Shown here in pieces: positions 5,846 through 14,086 of a stretch of 17,587 bases of DNA. This DNA is from Plastoroseomonas sp036499545 (lineage in GTDB: Bacteria > Pseudomonadota > Alphaproteobacteria > Acetobacterales > Acetobacteraceae): the NCBI GenBank assembly GCA_036499545.1, contig DASYDR010000299.1:1-17587 (forward strand). The letters are read 5' to 3'. The stretch's first letter is position 1, and every line of letters begins with the position of its first letter. The position numbers and the translations under genes were made by a program. A model generated the notes under the pieces. It made no database searches. It saw nothing but the letters and a program-made list of their open reading frames with translations, and was not told the DNA's origin.

Positions 5846-6896
5846 GCCAGCGGTCCTGCCAGCGCTCCGCCTCGACCCGGGTCGGGTCGGGCGGCAGCGC
5901 CTGGCCGCGATTCGGCACGAAGGCGTTGGCATCCCGCATGGCATGCAGGGTGGCGCGGGTGAGCGTCGCGCCGCTGAGATCCGCATTGTCCAGCCGGGCG
6001 TGGCTGAGATCGGCATAGGTCATGTCGCATTGCGCGAAACGGGCGCGGATCGCGACCATGCCGACGCAGATCGCCTGGTAGAGACGGGCTCCGGTCAGGT
6101 CGGCCTCGGTCAGGTCGGCGCCGGAGAGGATGGCGTTGCTGAGATCGGCGCCGCGCAACGCGGCATTGGTCAGCGTCGCCTCCATCAGCACCGCCTGGGC
6201 GAGGTTGGCCCCGTCGAGGCGCGCGCCCGGCAGCACCGCCTTGCCGAGCCCCGCCTGGGAGAGATTGGCGCGGCTGAGATCGCTGCCCGAGAAGTCGCAT
6301 TCCATGAGCTGGCAGGCTGGAAAGGCCGCGCCGGAAAGATCACGCCCGGAGAAGTTGGATTGCAGCAGCACCGCGCGGAAGAAGCGCGTGCCGGTGAGCT
6401 GGGCGCGGCGGAGATCGGCGGCGATCAGCACCGTGCGCTCGCAATCGGCGCGGCTGAGGTCGATGCTCGAGGTGTCGCACTTCATCAGCGCCGTCTGATT
6501 GAGCACGCATGCGGCGAAGGATGCGCCCGCCAGCGCGCATTCGACGATATTGCCGGTCGAGATGTCGCAGCCTTCGACCAGGGCGCGCGTCAGGTCGCTG
6601 TTGGTCAGGTTGGCGCCGATCATCCGGGCACCGGACAGCCGGGACCGTGCCATCAGGCATTGGTTGAAGGTGGTGTGGGTGAAATCCGCCCCGGCCATGT
6701 CGGCGCCTTCGAGGCGGGTCTTCGTGATGAGCGATTCGCGGAAATTGGCGCCGGACAGATCGGCACCGCTGAGATTTGCTTCCTCGAAGATCGCACCGGA
6801 CAGATCGGCGCCGGCCAGCTTCGCGCCGACGAAGCTGTATTGCGGCCCGATCACCTCGCCATCGCGGACCAGGGCTTCCAGCAATTCGCGGCTCAT
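5835..6896 (-). CDS. Pentapeptide-repeat protein, free-standing
   Basis: A 353-residue protein made almost wholly of A(D/N)LXX pentapeptide repeats from about residue 20 to 320 (for example AKLAGADLSGAIFEEANLSG and ADLTEADLTGARL). It folds as a right-handed quadrilateral beta-helix. A short helical N-terminus (MSRELLEALVRDGEVIG) and a polar C-terminal tail (about residues 325-353) cap it. Cys is frequent in the interior repeats (EGCDIS, VECALAG, FAACVL, MKCDTS). Its ATG overlaps the stop of the DUF2169-pentapeptide gene by 4 nt (ATGA), so translation is coupled. Pentapeptide proteins such as MfpA and Qnr act by mimicking DNA, but others are structural. In this setting a role as T6SS cargo, adaptor or spike partner is possible; none is shown. 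No signal peptide. Confidence 0.9.
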   Translation of the reverse strand: MSRELLEALVRDGEVIGPQYSFVGAKLAGADLSGAIFEEANLSGADLSGANFRESLITKTRLEGADMAGADFTHTTFNQCLMARSRLSGARMIGANLTNSDLTRALVEGCDISTGNIVECALAGASFAACVLNQTALMKCDTSSIDLSRADCERTVLIAADLRRAQLTGTRFFRAVLLQSNFSGRDLSGAAFPACQLMECDFSGSDLSRANLSQAGLGKAVLPGARLDGANLAQAVLMEATLTNAALRGADLSNAILSGADLTEADLTGARLYQAICVGMVAIRARFAQCDMTYADLSHARLDNADLSGATLTRATLHAMRDANAFVPNRGQALPPDPTRVEAERWQDRWRGA

Positions 6897-9499
6897 GCGG
6901 GGACGCGCCTCGGCAGCAGCTTGGTTCGGGTGCGCTGCACCCGGTCGTAGCGGGTCGCCGCATCCGCCTCGATGCGCGCCAGGTCAGCCTCGTAGAGGCT
7001 GCTGTCGGACAGGTCGGCGCCGCGAAGGTCGGCCCGTGCCAGGCTGGCGCCCATGAAATCGGCCCGCGTCATCACCGATCCGCGCAGCACCGCCACGGTG
7101 AAGCGTGCGCGGCGGGCACAGACAAGGTCGAGGGACGCGCCGGTCAGATCGCAATCCGAGAAATCGGAGTCGTCGAGCAATGCGCCGCCGAGCATCACGC
7201 CCGGCATCCGGGTGCCGCGGAAATTGGCCCCTTCGCACCGTGCGCCGGTCAGCGTGGCACCGGAGAGGTCGCAGGTCTCCACGAAGACCGCCCGGCTGAA
7301 ATCGGCCTTCGCCGCGATGAGGCCGCCGGCGCGCACCGCGATGAAGGAGGCGTTGCGCAGCGAGGCGCCGCTGAAATCCGCACCGGTCAGATCGGCCCGG
7401 ATGAAGGTGGCGCCATCGAGCAGGGCACCGGCGGCCTGCATGCCGGCGATGGATGCGTCGATGACCAGGAGGTTCGGCGCATTAACGTCGGAGAAATCCG
7501 CACCCGAGAGTGGCGTATCCCCCATCTGGGCGCCGTCGAGATTGGCCCGCCGCAGGTTGCAGCCGCGCAGGTCGGTGCCACGCAGCACCGCGGCGCGCAG
7601 GTTGGCGCCGGACAGATCGGCCCCCTGCAGCGAGGCGCGGCCGATATTGGCCTCCGCCAGCTCGGCGCCGGCCAGGCGTGCGTTGTCGAGCCTGGCATGC
7701 GCCAGCACGGTGCGGCCGAGTTTCGCGCGGGTGAGGTCGGCGCCGGTGAGGTCGGCGCCGTCCAGCCAGGCGTCGCTGAGGTCGAAGCCCGCCAGGTTGG
7801 CGCCCGCCAGGTCGGCACCGCAGAGATCGGCCCGCACGGCGCTGCGCCGCCCGTCGAAGAGCCGGGCAAGGAGGGCGGCATTGGCTTCCGGTGACAGCCG
7901 CGGTGCCGGATCCTGCTCATTCGCGCCGAGGCGATAGGCGTCCCGCGTCCCGGCTTCGGCCTGGTCCCAGCTCGCCATGGTGCCGGGATCGGCGAGTATC
8001 GCACGGATCACGGACGCATCCTGGCCCTGTGCCTCCATCGCCGCGGCAGTCTGTTCCAGCTCGTGGCGCTTGGCCGCGGCCGAGAAGCTCGGCGGCCCGC
8101 GCAGCTTCTGCGATGCCGGGGCCATCGTCAGGCCATGCGCGGCGGCCAGCGCCTGGGCCTTCTCCTCCTGTTGCGCCGCCTCGGCTTCGCCCTTCGCGCG
8201 CTCGCGCTCGATCATCGCCTTCAGGCGTTCCATATCCGCCGGCAGCGTTTCCAGGGTCGGTTCCGGCTCCTCCGGCGGCAGCGGCGGCATGCCATGCTTG
8301 TCGGGGTCGAGGCCGAGGGCGCGGACACGCTCGCGGTCGCGCTCCACCTCCAGCTCCTGGCGGCGGCGCAGGCGCTTGCGGACCAGGCCTTCATCCGCCG
8401 AATTGGCCTTGGCCGCCTCCATGTCGGGATCAGGCAGCAGCAATTCGCCCGGCACCAGCGCGCTGTCGCGCAGGCTTTCCAGCAGGCCGTATTCGGGATG
8501 CTCGCGCTGGGCCAGGACCTCGGCGAAGGCACTGGCGGGGCGTGGCGCGCCGAGGCGGTCGGCGCCGAGCACCAGCTTCGTGATGTCGCGCGCATCCTCC
8601 TCGGCGACGCGGACGCGGCCATGATGGACCATCACCAGCCGCTGGCGGTGCGGGAAGAACCACACCGTGGTCAGCGTCAACGGGACTTCCTCCAACCCCT
8701 CGGCGTCCTTCCGCCCGATGAAGATGCGGGGTGCGAAGCCGGGCAGGCGGCCGGTCAGCAGCGGCTGCTCCGGATGCATGTTCTCGATCGCGTAGTCCTC
8801 GTCGCCAGCGAGGAAGCCCGGGAAGCGCTGGTCGGGGGCGCCGGCCATGAACATGCGCCAGTCGATGTCGCGGGCGAAGCCGGGGAAATCCTCCTCCAGC
8901 CAGCGCGCGTCATGATTGCCGGCGAGCTTGCTGCGCTGCGGCCAGGCGATGTCGATGGGGCCGAAGCCGAGCGGATGCGGATCCTGCGGGCGGGCGCCGC
9001 GGTCGGCTTCGACCACGTTCGGCAACGGGATCCGGTAGCCGATGCCTTGCAGCGGCATCTCCTCGGTGCCGCGGCCGAGCGGGTTCTCCGCCACCTTGGG
9101 GCCGCCATAGGCGCGTTCCCAGCCCATCGGCATTTCGGTGAAGGGGGTGGGTTCGGTGGCGCGGCCATCCTCGATATGACGGTCGCCGACCGCCATCAGC
9201 CGCTTGGTGACGGTGCCGAGGCGGACCGCGACCGGCACCGCGCGCGCCGGCATGCCGCCGGGGGCGAAGGCACTGCCGGTGACCAGGAATTCCGTCGTCA
9301 TCTTCGGCAGGGCGAGGTCCAGCGGCTGCGTCGGCGGCAGCTCGCCGGTCAGGAACTTCCACATCGCGACATCGCCGAGGATGCCGGGCGCCTCGCCCAT
9401 CGGGCAGAAGCTGGTCGCGGCGACACCGAGGAAGAACCGGCGCTGGAACTCGATCGGCCGCGTGAGAATGCCGAGCGCGAAAGGCTTGACGACCCTCAT
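6893..9499 (-). CDS. DUF2169 T6SS adaptor fused to a C-terminal pentapeptide-repeat domain
   Basis: An 868-residue three-part protein. Residues 1 to about 305 are a DUF2169 domain with the hallmark WERAYGGPKVAENPLGRG. A DUF2169 protein in Agrobacterium works as the adaptor that loads the Tde2 DNase effector onto its VgrG. Residues about 320-550 are charged and helical, with a likely coiled coil (VRKRLRRRQELEVERDRERV, then ERLKAMIERERAKGEAEAAQ). Residues about 557-850 are pentapeptide repeats (ADLCGADLAGANLAGFDLSD and so on), ending in a basic tail (RTRTKLLPRRVPA). ATG 9499 overlaps the stop of the small membrane protein gene by 4 nt. The likely job is linking a cargo to VgrG/PAAR. The fused beta-helix could be a binding surface for the pentapeptide protein encoded next; that is inference. 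Confidence 0.92.
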   Translation of the reverse strand: MRVVKPFALGILTRPIEFQRRFFLGVAATSFCPMGEAPGILGDVAMWKFLTGELPPTQPLDLALPKMTTEFLVTGSAFAPGGMPARAVPVAVRLGTVTKRLMAVGDRHIEDGRATEPTPFTEMPMGWERAYGGPKVAENPLGRGTEEMPLQGIGYRIPLPNVVEADRGARPQDPHPLGFGPIDIAWPQRSKLAGNHDARWLEEDFPGFARDIDWRMFMAGAPDQRFPGFLAGDEDYAIENMHPEQPLLTGRLPGFAPRIFIGRKDAEGLEEVPLTLTTVWFFPHRQRLVMVHHGRVRVAEEDARDITKLVLGADRLGAPRPASAFAEVLAQREHPEYGLLESLRDSALVPGELLLPDPDMEAAKANSADEGLVRKRLRRRQELEVERDRERVRALGLDPDKHGMPPLPPEEPEPTLETLPADMERLKAMIERERAKGEAEAAQQEEKAQALAAAHGLTMAPASQKLRGPPSFSAAAKRHELEQTAAAMEAQGQDASVIRAILADPGTMASWDQAEAGTRDAYRLGANEQDPAPRLSPEANAALLARLFDGRRSAVRADLCGADLAGANLAGFDLSDAWLDGADLTGADLTRAKLGRTVLAHARLDNARLAGAELAEANIGRASLQGADLSGANLRAAVLRGTDLRGCNLRRANLDGAQMGDTPLSGADFSDVNAPNLLVIDASIAGMQAAGALLDGATFIRADLTGADFSGASLRNASFIAVRAGGLIAAKADFSRAVFVETCDLSGATLTGARCEGANFRGTRMPGVMLGGALLDDSDFSDCDLTGASLDLVCARRARFTVAVLRGSVMTRADFMGASLARADLRGADLSDSSLYEADLARIEADAATRYDRVQRTRTKLLPRRVPA

Positions 9500-9843
9500 G
9501 GCGCGTAGGCGACGCGGTCGGGCTTCGCCGGGTCGAAGCGCACCGGGATCTGGCGGCCTGGGGTGAAGTACAACGTCTCCGGCACACCCATGATCACGCG
9601 GATGGATGCAGGCCAGGGCGTCCGGCCTTCGGCGGTGACCTGCAAGCGGACCTCGATCTCGGACAGGTCGTTGAAGCGGTTGCCCGTGTCATCGAGCGAC
9701 TGGATGACCGCCGTCGCCGGCGTACCTTCGGCACGCAGGCGCGTCGCCTCCCGGTGCCGGAGGTAGCCAGGGCCCCAGACGGCCGCCGCGCCGCCGGCCA
9801 TCAGCACCAGCATGGCGACGAAGATGATCGCGACTTCCTTCAT
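9496..9843 (-). CDS. Small one-helix membrane protein, DUF3592-like
   Basis: A 115-residue protein from ATG 9843, with a G-rich stretch about 8 nt upstream. A GTG at 9864 would add seven residues but has no ribosome-binding site. Residues about 3-25 form one transmembrane helix (VAIIFVAMLVLMAGGAAAVW). The rest looks like a small beta-barrel with the pattern GTPATAVIQSLDDTGNRFND, then a strand-rich part and PGRQIPVRFDPAKPDRVAY, resembling DUF3592-type domains. The function is unknown. It lies between vgrG (24 nt gap) and the DUF2169 gene (ATGA overlap), so it is part of the module. A membrane-anchored protein at this spot could be an immunity protein or an assembly aid, but the sequence does not show which. 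Confidence 0.78.
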   Translation of the reverse strand: MKEVAIIFVAMLVLMAGGAAAVWGPGYLRHREATRLRAEGTPATAVIQSLDDTGNRFNDLSEIEVRLQVTAEGRTPWPASIRVIMGVPETLYFTPGRQIPVRFDPAKPDRVAYAP

Positions 9844-9867
9844 GGGCGCGGCCCCCGGCAGCACGGG

Positions 9868-11970
9868 TCAGGCGACAATGTGGAAGCCCTTCTTCAGGTT
9901 GAAGGCATAGTTCTTCGCGCTGATCGACTTGTTCTTGATCTCCAGGCCGCCGGTTTTGATGGTGATGCCGAAGGTGTCCATCTTGAGGACCGCGAAGTCG
10001 ATCTTGGCCACCGTCAGGCCGATGGCGACGCCGACCATGTCGAGCTTCAGTGCCGCGATGCCCATCTTGAAGCCGTAGGCATCGCCGGATGCCGCGCCGC
10101 TCTTGAACCAGGAGGGGGCCACGGTGGTCTTGGCCGGCGCGATGATGTTCACGGCAACGCCGCTCGTGATGTTGATCGTGAGCGGGGAGGTGATGTTGAC
10201 GCCCTTCGCCGTCCAGATATCGAGCGACCCGGAGGTGACGTTCATGTTGTAGTTGTTGGTGATGTTCTCGGTGATCGGGCCCGTGATGGTGCGCTTCTCG
10301 GTGCCGGTCACGGTCTCGTCGAAATTGCCGTTGACGGTCGTCTTCTTCAGGTCGCCGCCACTGCCGATCGTGGTCGTCTCGTTGTGGGTGATCGTGGTCT
10401 CGCGGTTGTTCTTGACCTTCCGCGTCTCGTTGTTCTCGATGACGCTGTCGAGGTCCTTCTGGGCGTGCAGGTAGATCTGCTCCGAGCCCTTCTTGTCCTC
10501 GAAGCGGAACTCGTTGGAGCCACCGCCGCCGAGCGAGGAATTGCTCTTGATGCCGGACTGGGTCTTGTTGTCGGGCAGGGTCCAGGGCACCGCGTTGTCG
10601 CCGTTGTAGACGCGGCCGGTGATCAGCGGCCGGTCGGGATCGCCTTCCAGGAAGTCGACCACCACCTCATGCCCGATGCGCGGGATGTGCATCGCGCCCC
10701 AGCCGGCACCGGCCCAGACCTGCGACACCCGCACCCAGCAGGAGGACTGGTCGTCGGAATTGCCGTCCGGGTTGCGGTCCCAGGGGAAGCGCACTTTCAC
10801 CCGGCCATATTTGTCGGTGAAGATCTCCTGGCCCGCGGGACCGGTCACGACCGCGGTCTGGGTGCCGCGCACCTGCGGGCGCGGCGTGACCCGGGCCGGG
10901 CGATAGGGCGTGTTCACCGGGATGGCGGCGAATTCGTTGTTGTAGCGGCTGCCCTCGGCATCCTCCGCACTCGTCCAGAAGGAGGTGTCGCGGGCGTGGT
11001 GCCGCACTTCCGTGATCAGGCACTTGTCCTGCGAATCCGCGTCCTGGTCGTCGACGGTCTGCCGGTAGCCGGCGTTCAGCGTCTTGGTGTTGCCGCCGCC
11101 GCGCAGGACCAGGTACCGCGCCTCCTCATGCTCGATGCGCAACCGCGCGACCGTGTCGCCATCGCCGGCATTGGTGTAGCGGCCGGGGTAATCGAAGACC
11201 TCGTGCTCCTTCATCCTGGGCACGTCGATATTCGTCGGCTTGTTCGCGCCCATATTCGCGGTCGGCGACTCGAAGTTGAAGTCGCGCATGGCCCAGGTGC
11301 CGGTGTGGAATTCCAGGTCCTGCTCGTACCAGGTGAGCTTCTCCTCATCGGAGAGCCCGCCATAGGTGATGGTGTCGGGGTCGAGCTTCGGTCCCACGCC
11401 GTTGCGATCGGCGATGACCAGCGTGTGCTGCCCGTCGCGATGCTCATGCCAGTAGAAGAGGCCGAACTCCTCCATCAGGCGGGAGACGAAGTCGAAGGCG
11501 CTTTCCCGGTACTGCACGCAATAGTCCATCGTCGGATAGGTGCCGGTCAGGCCGCGCTGCTCGACGAAGGAAAGCTTGTGGGTCTGGAAGACCTTGGTCA
11601 GCACCTGGAGCACCGTCATCGACTGGAAGATGCGGCAATCGGCCTTCTGGGTGAGGAAACAGAGCTCGGGCACCACTTCGGCATGCCAGAGATAGGTGTC
11701 GAGCTTGCCGGAATGGCGACGGGTCAGGCGCCGGATATGGCCGTTGATCGGCCGATGCCCGTTCTCGGTGCTGGCACCGATCCAGAGCGTGATCTTCTTG
11801 CCCAGCAGCTTGCGGACCTTGTCCTCCTTCACCTCCGTCGCGAAATCGATGTGAAAGAGAAAGGGACGGGAGATGGCATCCTCGCCCTGCAGCTCGATGA
11901 GCAGCGCCTTGTCGGCGCCGAGCGGGGTATCGATACGCAGCAGCCGTTCCGACTGGTCGTAGGTGCTCAT
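9868..11970 (-). CDS. vgrG: VgrG, type VI secretion spike protein
   Basis: A 700-residue VgrG/TssI. Residues about 8-330 are the gp27-like base. Residues about 370-460 are the gp5-like OB fold with the hallmarks DKYGRVKVRFPWDR, SCWVRVSQVWAGAGWGAMHIPRIGHEVVVDF and GDPDRPLITGRVYNG. Residues about 480-610 form the gp5-type beta-helix needle (repeats such as NNETRKVKNNRETTITHNET). The last 90 residues continue as strand-like, rather hydrophobic sequence and end in NLKKGFHIVA. I see no enzymatic C-terminal domain, so this is not an evolved VgrG. ATG 11970 is preferred over the TTG one codon before it; GGAG lies upstream. It is the first gene of the minus-strand operon. No T6SS core genes are in the window, so it must work with a machine encoded elsewhere. 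Confidence 0.97.
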   Translation of the reverse strand: MSTYDQSERLLRIDTPLGADKALLIELQGEDAISRPFLFHIDFATEVKEDKVRKLLGKKITLWIGASTENGHRPINGHIRRLTRRHSGKLDTYLWHAEVVPELCFLTQKADCRIFQSMTVLQVLTKVFQTHKLSFVEQRGLTGTYPTMDYCVQYRESAFDFVSRLMEEFGLFYWHEHRDGQHTLVIADRNGVGPKLDPDTITYGGLSDEEKLTWYEQDLEFHTGTWAMRDFNFESPTANMGANKPTNIDVPRMKEHEVFDYPGRYTNAGDGDTVARLRIEHEEARYLVLRGGGNTKTLNAGYRQTVDDQDADSQDKCLITEVRHHARDTSFWTSAEDAEGSRYNNEFAAIPVNTPYRPARVTPRPQVRGTQTAVVTGPAGQEIFTDKYGRVKVRFPWDRNPDGNSDDQSSCWVRVSQVWAGAGWGAMHIPRIGHEVVVDFLEGDPDRPLITGRVYNGDNAVPWTLPDNKTQSGIKSNSSLGGGGSNEFRFEDKKGSEQIYLHAQKDLDSVIENNETRKVKNNRETTITHNETTTIGSGGDLKKTTVNGNFDETVTGTEKRTITGPITENITNNYNMNVTSGSLDIWTAKGVNITSPLTINITSGVAVNIIAPAKTTVAPSWFKSGAASGDAYGFKMGIAALKLDMVGVAIGLTVAKIDFAVLKMDTFGITIKTGGLEIKNKSISAKNYAFNLKKGFHIVA

Positions 11971-12024
11971 CAAACAGGCTCCATCCCGGCATGAACGGCA
12001 GTGGCGAATGGCCGGCAGGCCAAT

Positions 12025-12038
12025 CGTAATCCGTTACG
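12025..12038. promoter_or_regulatory. Palindrome upstream of vgrG, candidate operator
   Basis: CGTAATCCGTTACG: perfect 5-bp arms CGTAA / TTACG around a 4-nt centre, 55 nt upstream of the vgrG start codon. It is short, so it may be chance; its position fits a regulator site or a promoter region of the T6SS operon. Confidence 0.3.
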
Positions 12039-12257
12039 CCCGCGCATGTTTTACATCTTCGTGTCGATTGCGCGCAGATCGCCACGGCACCGCGGGCCGG
12101 CGCGGGCCATCACGGCGATACGGGCGGCCTTGCCGCGATTCGGTGCTGCCAAGGCAGGGCCGGAGTTCCCGCAATCACAAGATCGCGAACGGTCAGGGCA
12201 ACGCCCCGACTTCCGTACCCATCCGGAATTTCATATCAATGTCCTGCGAGGGATAAG

Positions 12258-12284
12258 CTTTTGGCAATGCTTGTCGGCCAAAAG
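12258..12284. promoter_or_regulatory. Inverted repeat upstream of the type I secretion ABC gene
   Basis: Perfect 8-bp arms CTTTTGGC (12258-12265) and GCCAAAAG (12277-12284) around an 11-nt centre. They extend by AGC/GCT if one base is bulged. It ends 41 nt before the ATG at 12326, so it is either an operator or a leader hairpin of that operon. Confidence 0.45.
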
Positions 12285-12325
12285 GCTGGGTTCAGCGCGA
12301 TGCAGCCCAAGCCGCCCGAGGTCCG

Positions 12326-14086
12326 ATGTCGTCCTTGTCCCAGCCCTTGTCCGCTTCCCGGCCGCTGACGCTGCTGGAGACCGCGGTCGCCGCGTGCCGT
12401 TCCGAATTCATCGCCGTGGGCCTGTTCAGCGGGGTCGTGAACCTGCTGCAGCTCACGGTGTCGGTCTACATGATGCAGGTGTTCGACCGGGTCCTGGCGA
12501 CGCGGAACGTGAACACGCTGGTGTTCCTGACCTTGATCACCATCCTGGCGATCGCGCTGCTGGCGCTGCTGGAGGCGGTGCGCAACCTGGTCATGCAGCG
12601 CCTGGGGCAATGGATCGAAAGGCGGGTGGCGCCGGAAGGCTTCACCCGGGCGCTGGAAGCGCAGCTCAGGGGCCGGCCCTACCGGATGGAAGCGCTGCGC
12701 GACCTGGCGGGGGTGCGGGGCTATCTCGGCTCCCCGGGCGCGCTCGCGCTCTATGACGTGCCCTGGGTGCCGGTCTTCCTCGCGGTCATCTTCATGCTGC
12801 ATCCGATCCTGGGGTGCATCGCGCTCGGCGGTGCCGTGATCCTGTTCTCCCTGACCCTGCTGTCCGAGGTGATGACCTCCGCGCTGCTCAGGAAAGCCGG
12901 CACCGCCGCGATGCTCAGCCAGCGGCGGGCCGAGGCGATGATGCGCAACGCCGAGGTCATCGACAGCATGGGCATGCTGCCGGCGGTGATGACGCGCTGG
13001 CAGGAAAGCCAGGCGGAACAGATCCCGGCGACCGCCAAGGCGGCCGATCGCGCCGCCATGCTGATGGCGGCGACGAAATTCTCCCGCCTGGCCGTGCAGG
13101 TCGGCATCCTCGGGGCCGGCGCCTATCTGGTGCTGCAGCAGGAGCTGACCTCCGGCGCCTCGATCGCCGGGTCGATCATCATGGGCCGCGCCCTGGCACC
13201 GGTGGAGCAACTGATCGGTGGCTGGAAGCAGCTGGTGCAGGCGCGGCAGAGCTGGAAGCGTCTGCTCGGCTTCCTGGCGCTGCCGCGCATCCGCCCGCAG
13301 GGCATGGCGCTGCCGGCACCCACCGGCCGGCTCGCGGTCGAACGGGTTTCCTACGCTTTCCCCGGCCAGCAGGCGGCGATGATCAAGGGCGTGGCCTTCG
13401 GGCTGGAGCCAGGGGAGAGCCTGGCGATGATCGGGCCCTCCGCCGCCGGCAAGACGACGCTGATCCGGCTGCTGATCGGCTCCCTGCAGCCGTCGGTCGG
13501 CAATGTGCGGCTGGACGGCGCCGATGTCTTCACCTGGATGCGGGAGGATTTCGGCCGCCACGTCGGCTACCTGCCGCAGGATGTGGAACTGTTCGACGGC
13601 ACGGTGCTGCGCAATATCGCGCGCATGACCGATGCCGATCCGGAGGCGGTCTTCGCCGCCGCGCGGATCGCCGGCTGCCATGAGATGATTCTCAGATTGC
13701 CGCACGGTTACGACACGGATATCGGCGAAGGCGGCCAGCACCTGTCGGGCGGCCAGCGCCAGCTGCTGGGCCTGGCGCGGGCGGTCTATGGCAACCCGAA
13801 GCTGGTGGTCCTGGACGAGCCGAACTCGAACCTCGACGGCGATTCGGAAGCCGCGCTGATCCGCGGCCTGGGTGAGCTGAAAGCGCAGGGCTGCACGGTG
13901 GTGCTGGTTTCGCACCGCCCGTCGCTGGTGCAGGGGGTGGACAAGGTGCTGGTGTTGAAGGACGGCGCGGTCGAGATGTTCGGGCCGCGGGCCGAGGTGT
14001 TGAAGAAGCTGATGCAGCCGCGGCCGGCGGATGCGCCGACGCCCATGGCGCTGCCCTCGGTGGCCGCGCAGCGGAGCGTGTCGTGA
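12326..14086 (+). CDS. Type I secretion ABC transporter (permease-ATPase, PrtD/HlyB type)
   Basis: A 586-residue fused permease-ATPase. The membrane domain spans about residues 25-315 with helices near 28-50, 66-86, 147-182 and 257-300. The ATPase domain follows, with Walker A GPSAAGKTT (370-378), Q-loop YLPQDVELFDG (415-425), signature LSGGQRQL (473-480), Walker B LVVLDEP (493-499) and H-loop His530. There is no N-terminal C39 peptidase, so it is not a bacteriocin exporter of that type. Length and motifs fit the PrtD group, which exports RTX-type proteins such as proteases, lipases or S-layer proteins. The next gene overlaps by 4 nt and encodes the membrane-fusion partner. No RTX substrate and no TolC-like outer-membrane protein lie in the window, so both must be elsewhere. 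ATG 12326 has GAGG about 5 nt upstream. Confidence 0.95.
   Translation: MSSLSQPLSASRPLTLLETAVAACRSEFIAVGLFSGVVNLLQLTVSVYMMQVFDRVLATRNVNTLVFLTLITILAIALLALLEAVRNLVMQRLGQWIERRVAPEGFTRALEAQLRGRPYRMEALRDLAGVRGYLGSPGALALYDVPWVPVFLAVIFMLHPILGCIALGGAVILFSLTLLSEVMTSALLRKAGTAAMLSQRRAEAMMRNAEVIDSMGMLPAVMTRWQESQAEQIPATAKAADRAAMLMAATKFSRLAVQVGILGAGAYLVLQQELTSGASIAGSIIMGRALAPVEQLIGGWKQLVQARQSWKRLLGFLALPRIRPQGMALPAPTGRLAVERVSYAFPGQQAAMIKGVAFGLEPGESLAMIGPSAAGKTTLIRLLIGSLQPSVGNVRLDGADVFTWMREDFGRHVGYLPQDVELFDGTVLRNIARMTDADPEAVFAAARIAGCHEMILRLPHGYDTDIGEGGQHLSGGQRQLLGLARAVYGNPKLVVLDEPNSNLDGDSEAALIRGLGELKAQGCTVVLVSHRPSLVQGVDKVLVLKDGAVEMFGPRAEVLKKLMQPRPADAPTPMALPSVAAQRSVS

Larger units (their letters stand above)
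11971..12325. other. 355-nt divergent intergenic region between vgrG and the type I secretion operon
   Basis: No convincing gene is seen. The stretch is less GC-rich than its surroundings, with AT-rich patches near 12047-12055 and 12225-12262, as expected for two divergent promoters. It contains a palindrome near the vgrG end (12025-12038) and an inverted repeat near the ABC gene (12258-12284). I found no sigma-54 site (TGGCACG-N4-TTGC) and no EcfG-type promoter on either strand. Confidence 0.6.

Noticed and set aside
6130..7937. Repeated plus-strand frames across the pentapeptide genes that look like repeat proteins
   Set aside because: They mirror the pentapeptide periodicity of the minus-strand genes and carry no fold signature of their own.
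8063..9508. 481-codon plus-strand open frame opposite the DUF2169 gene
   Set aside because: Low-complexity His/Arg/Ala/Gly composition and antisense to a recognisable adaptor domain.
9754..11994. 746-codon open frame on the plus strand opposite vgrG
   Set aside because: Rich in His, Arg, Val, Gly and Asp with no domain, exactly antisense to a clear VgrG; an effect of high GC at third positions.
12001..12325. Sigma-54 promoter for vgrG or the ABC operon
   Set aside because: A TGGCA-like stretch at 12262-12266 is followed by TTG at the wrong spacing for TGGCACG-N4-TTGC, and there is none on the minus strand.
12236..13915. 559-codon minus-strand open frame opposite the ABC transporter
   Set aside because: No family features, Gln/His/Arg-rich, and the opposite strand has all ABC motifs.
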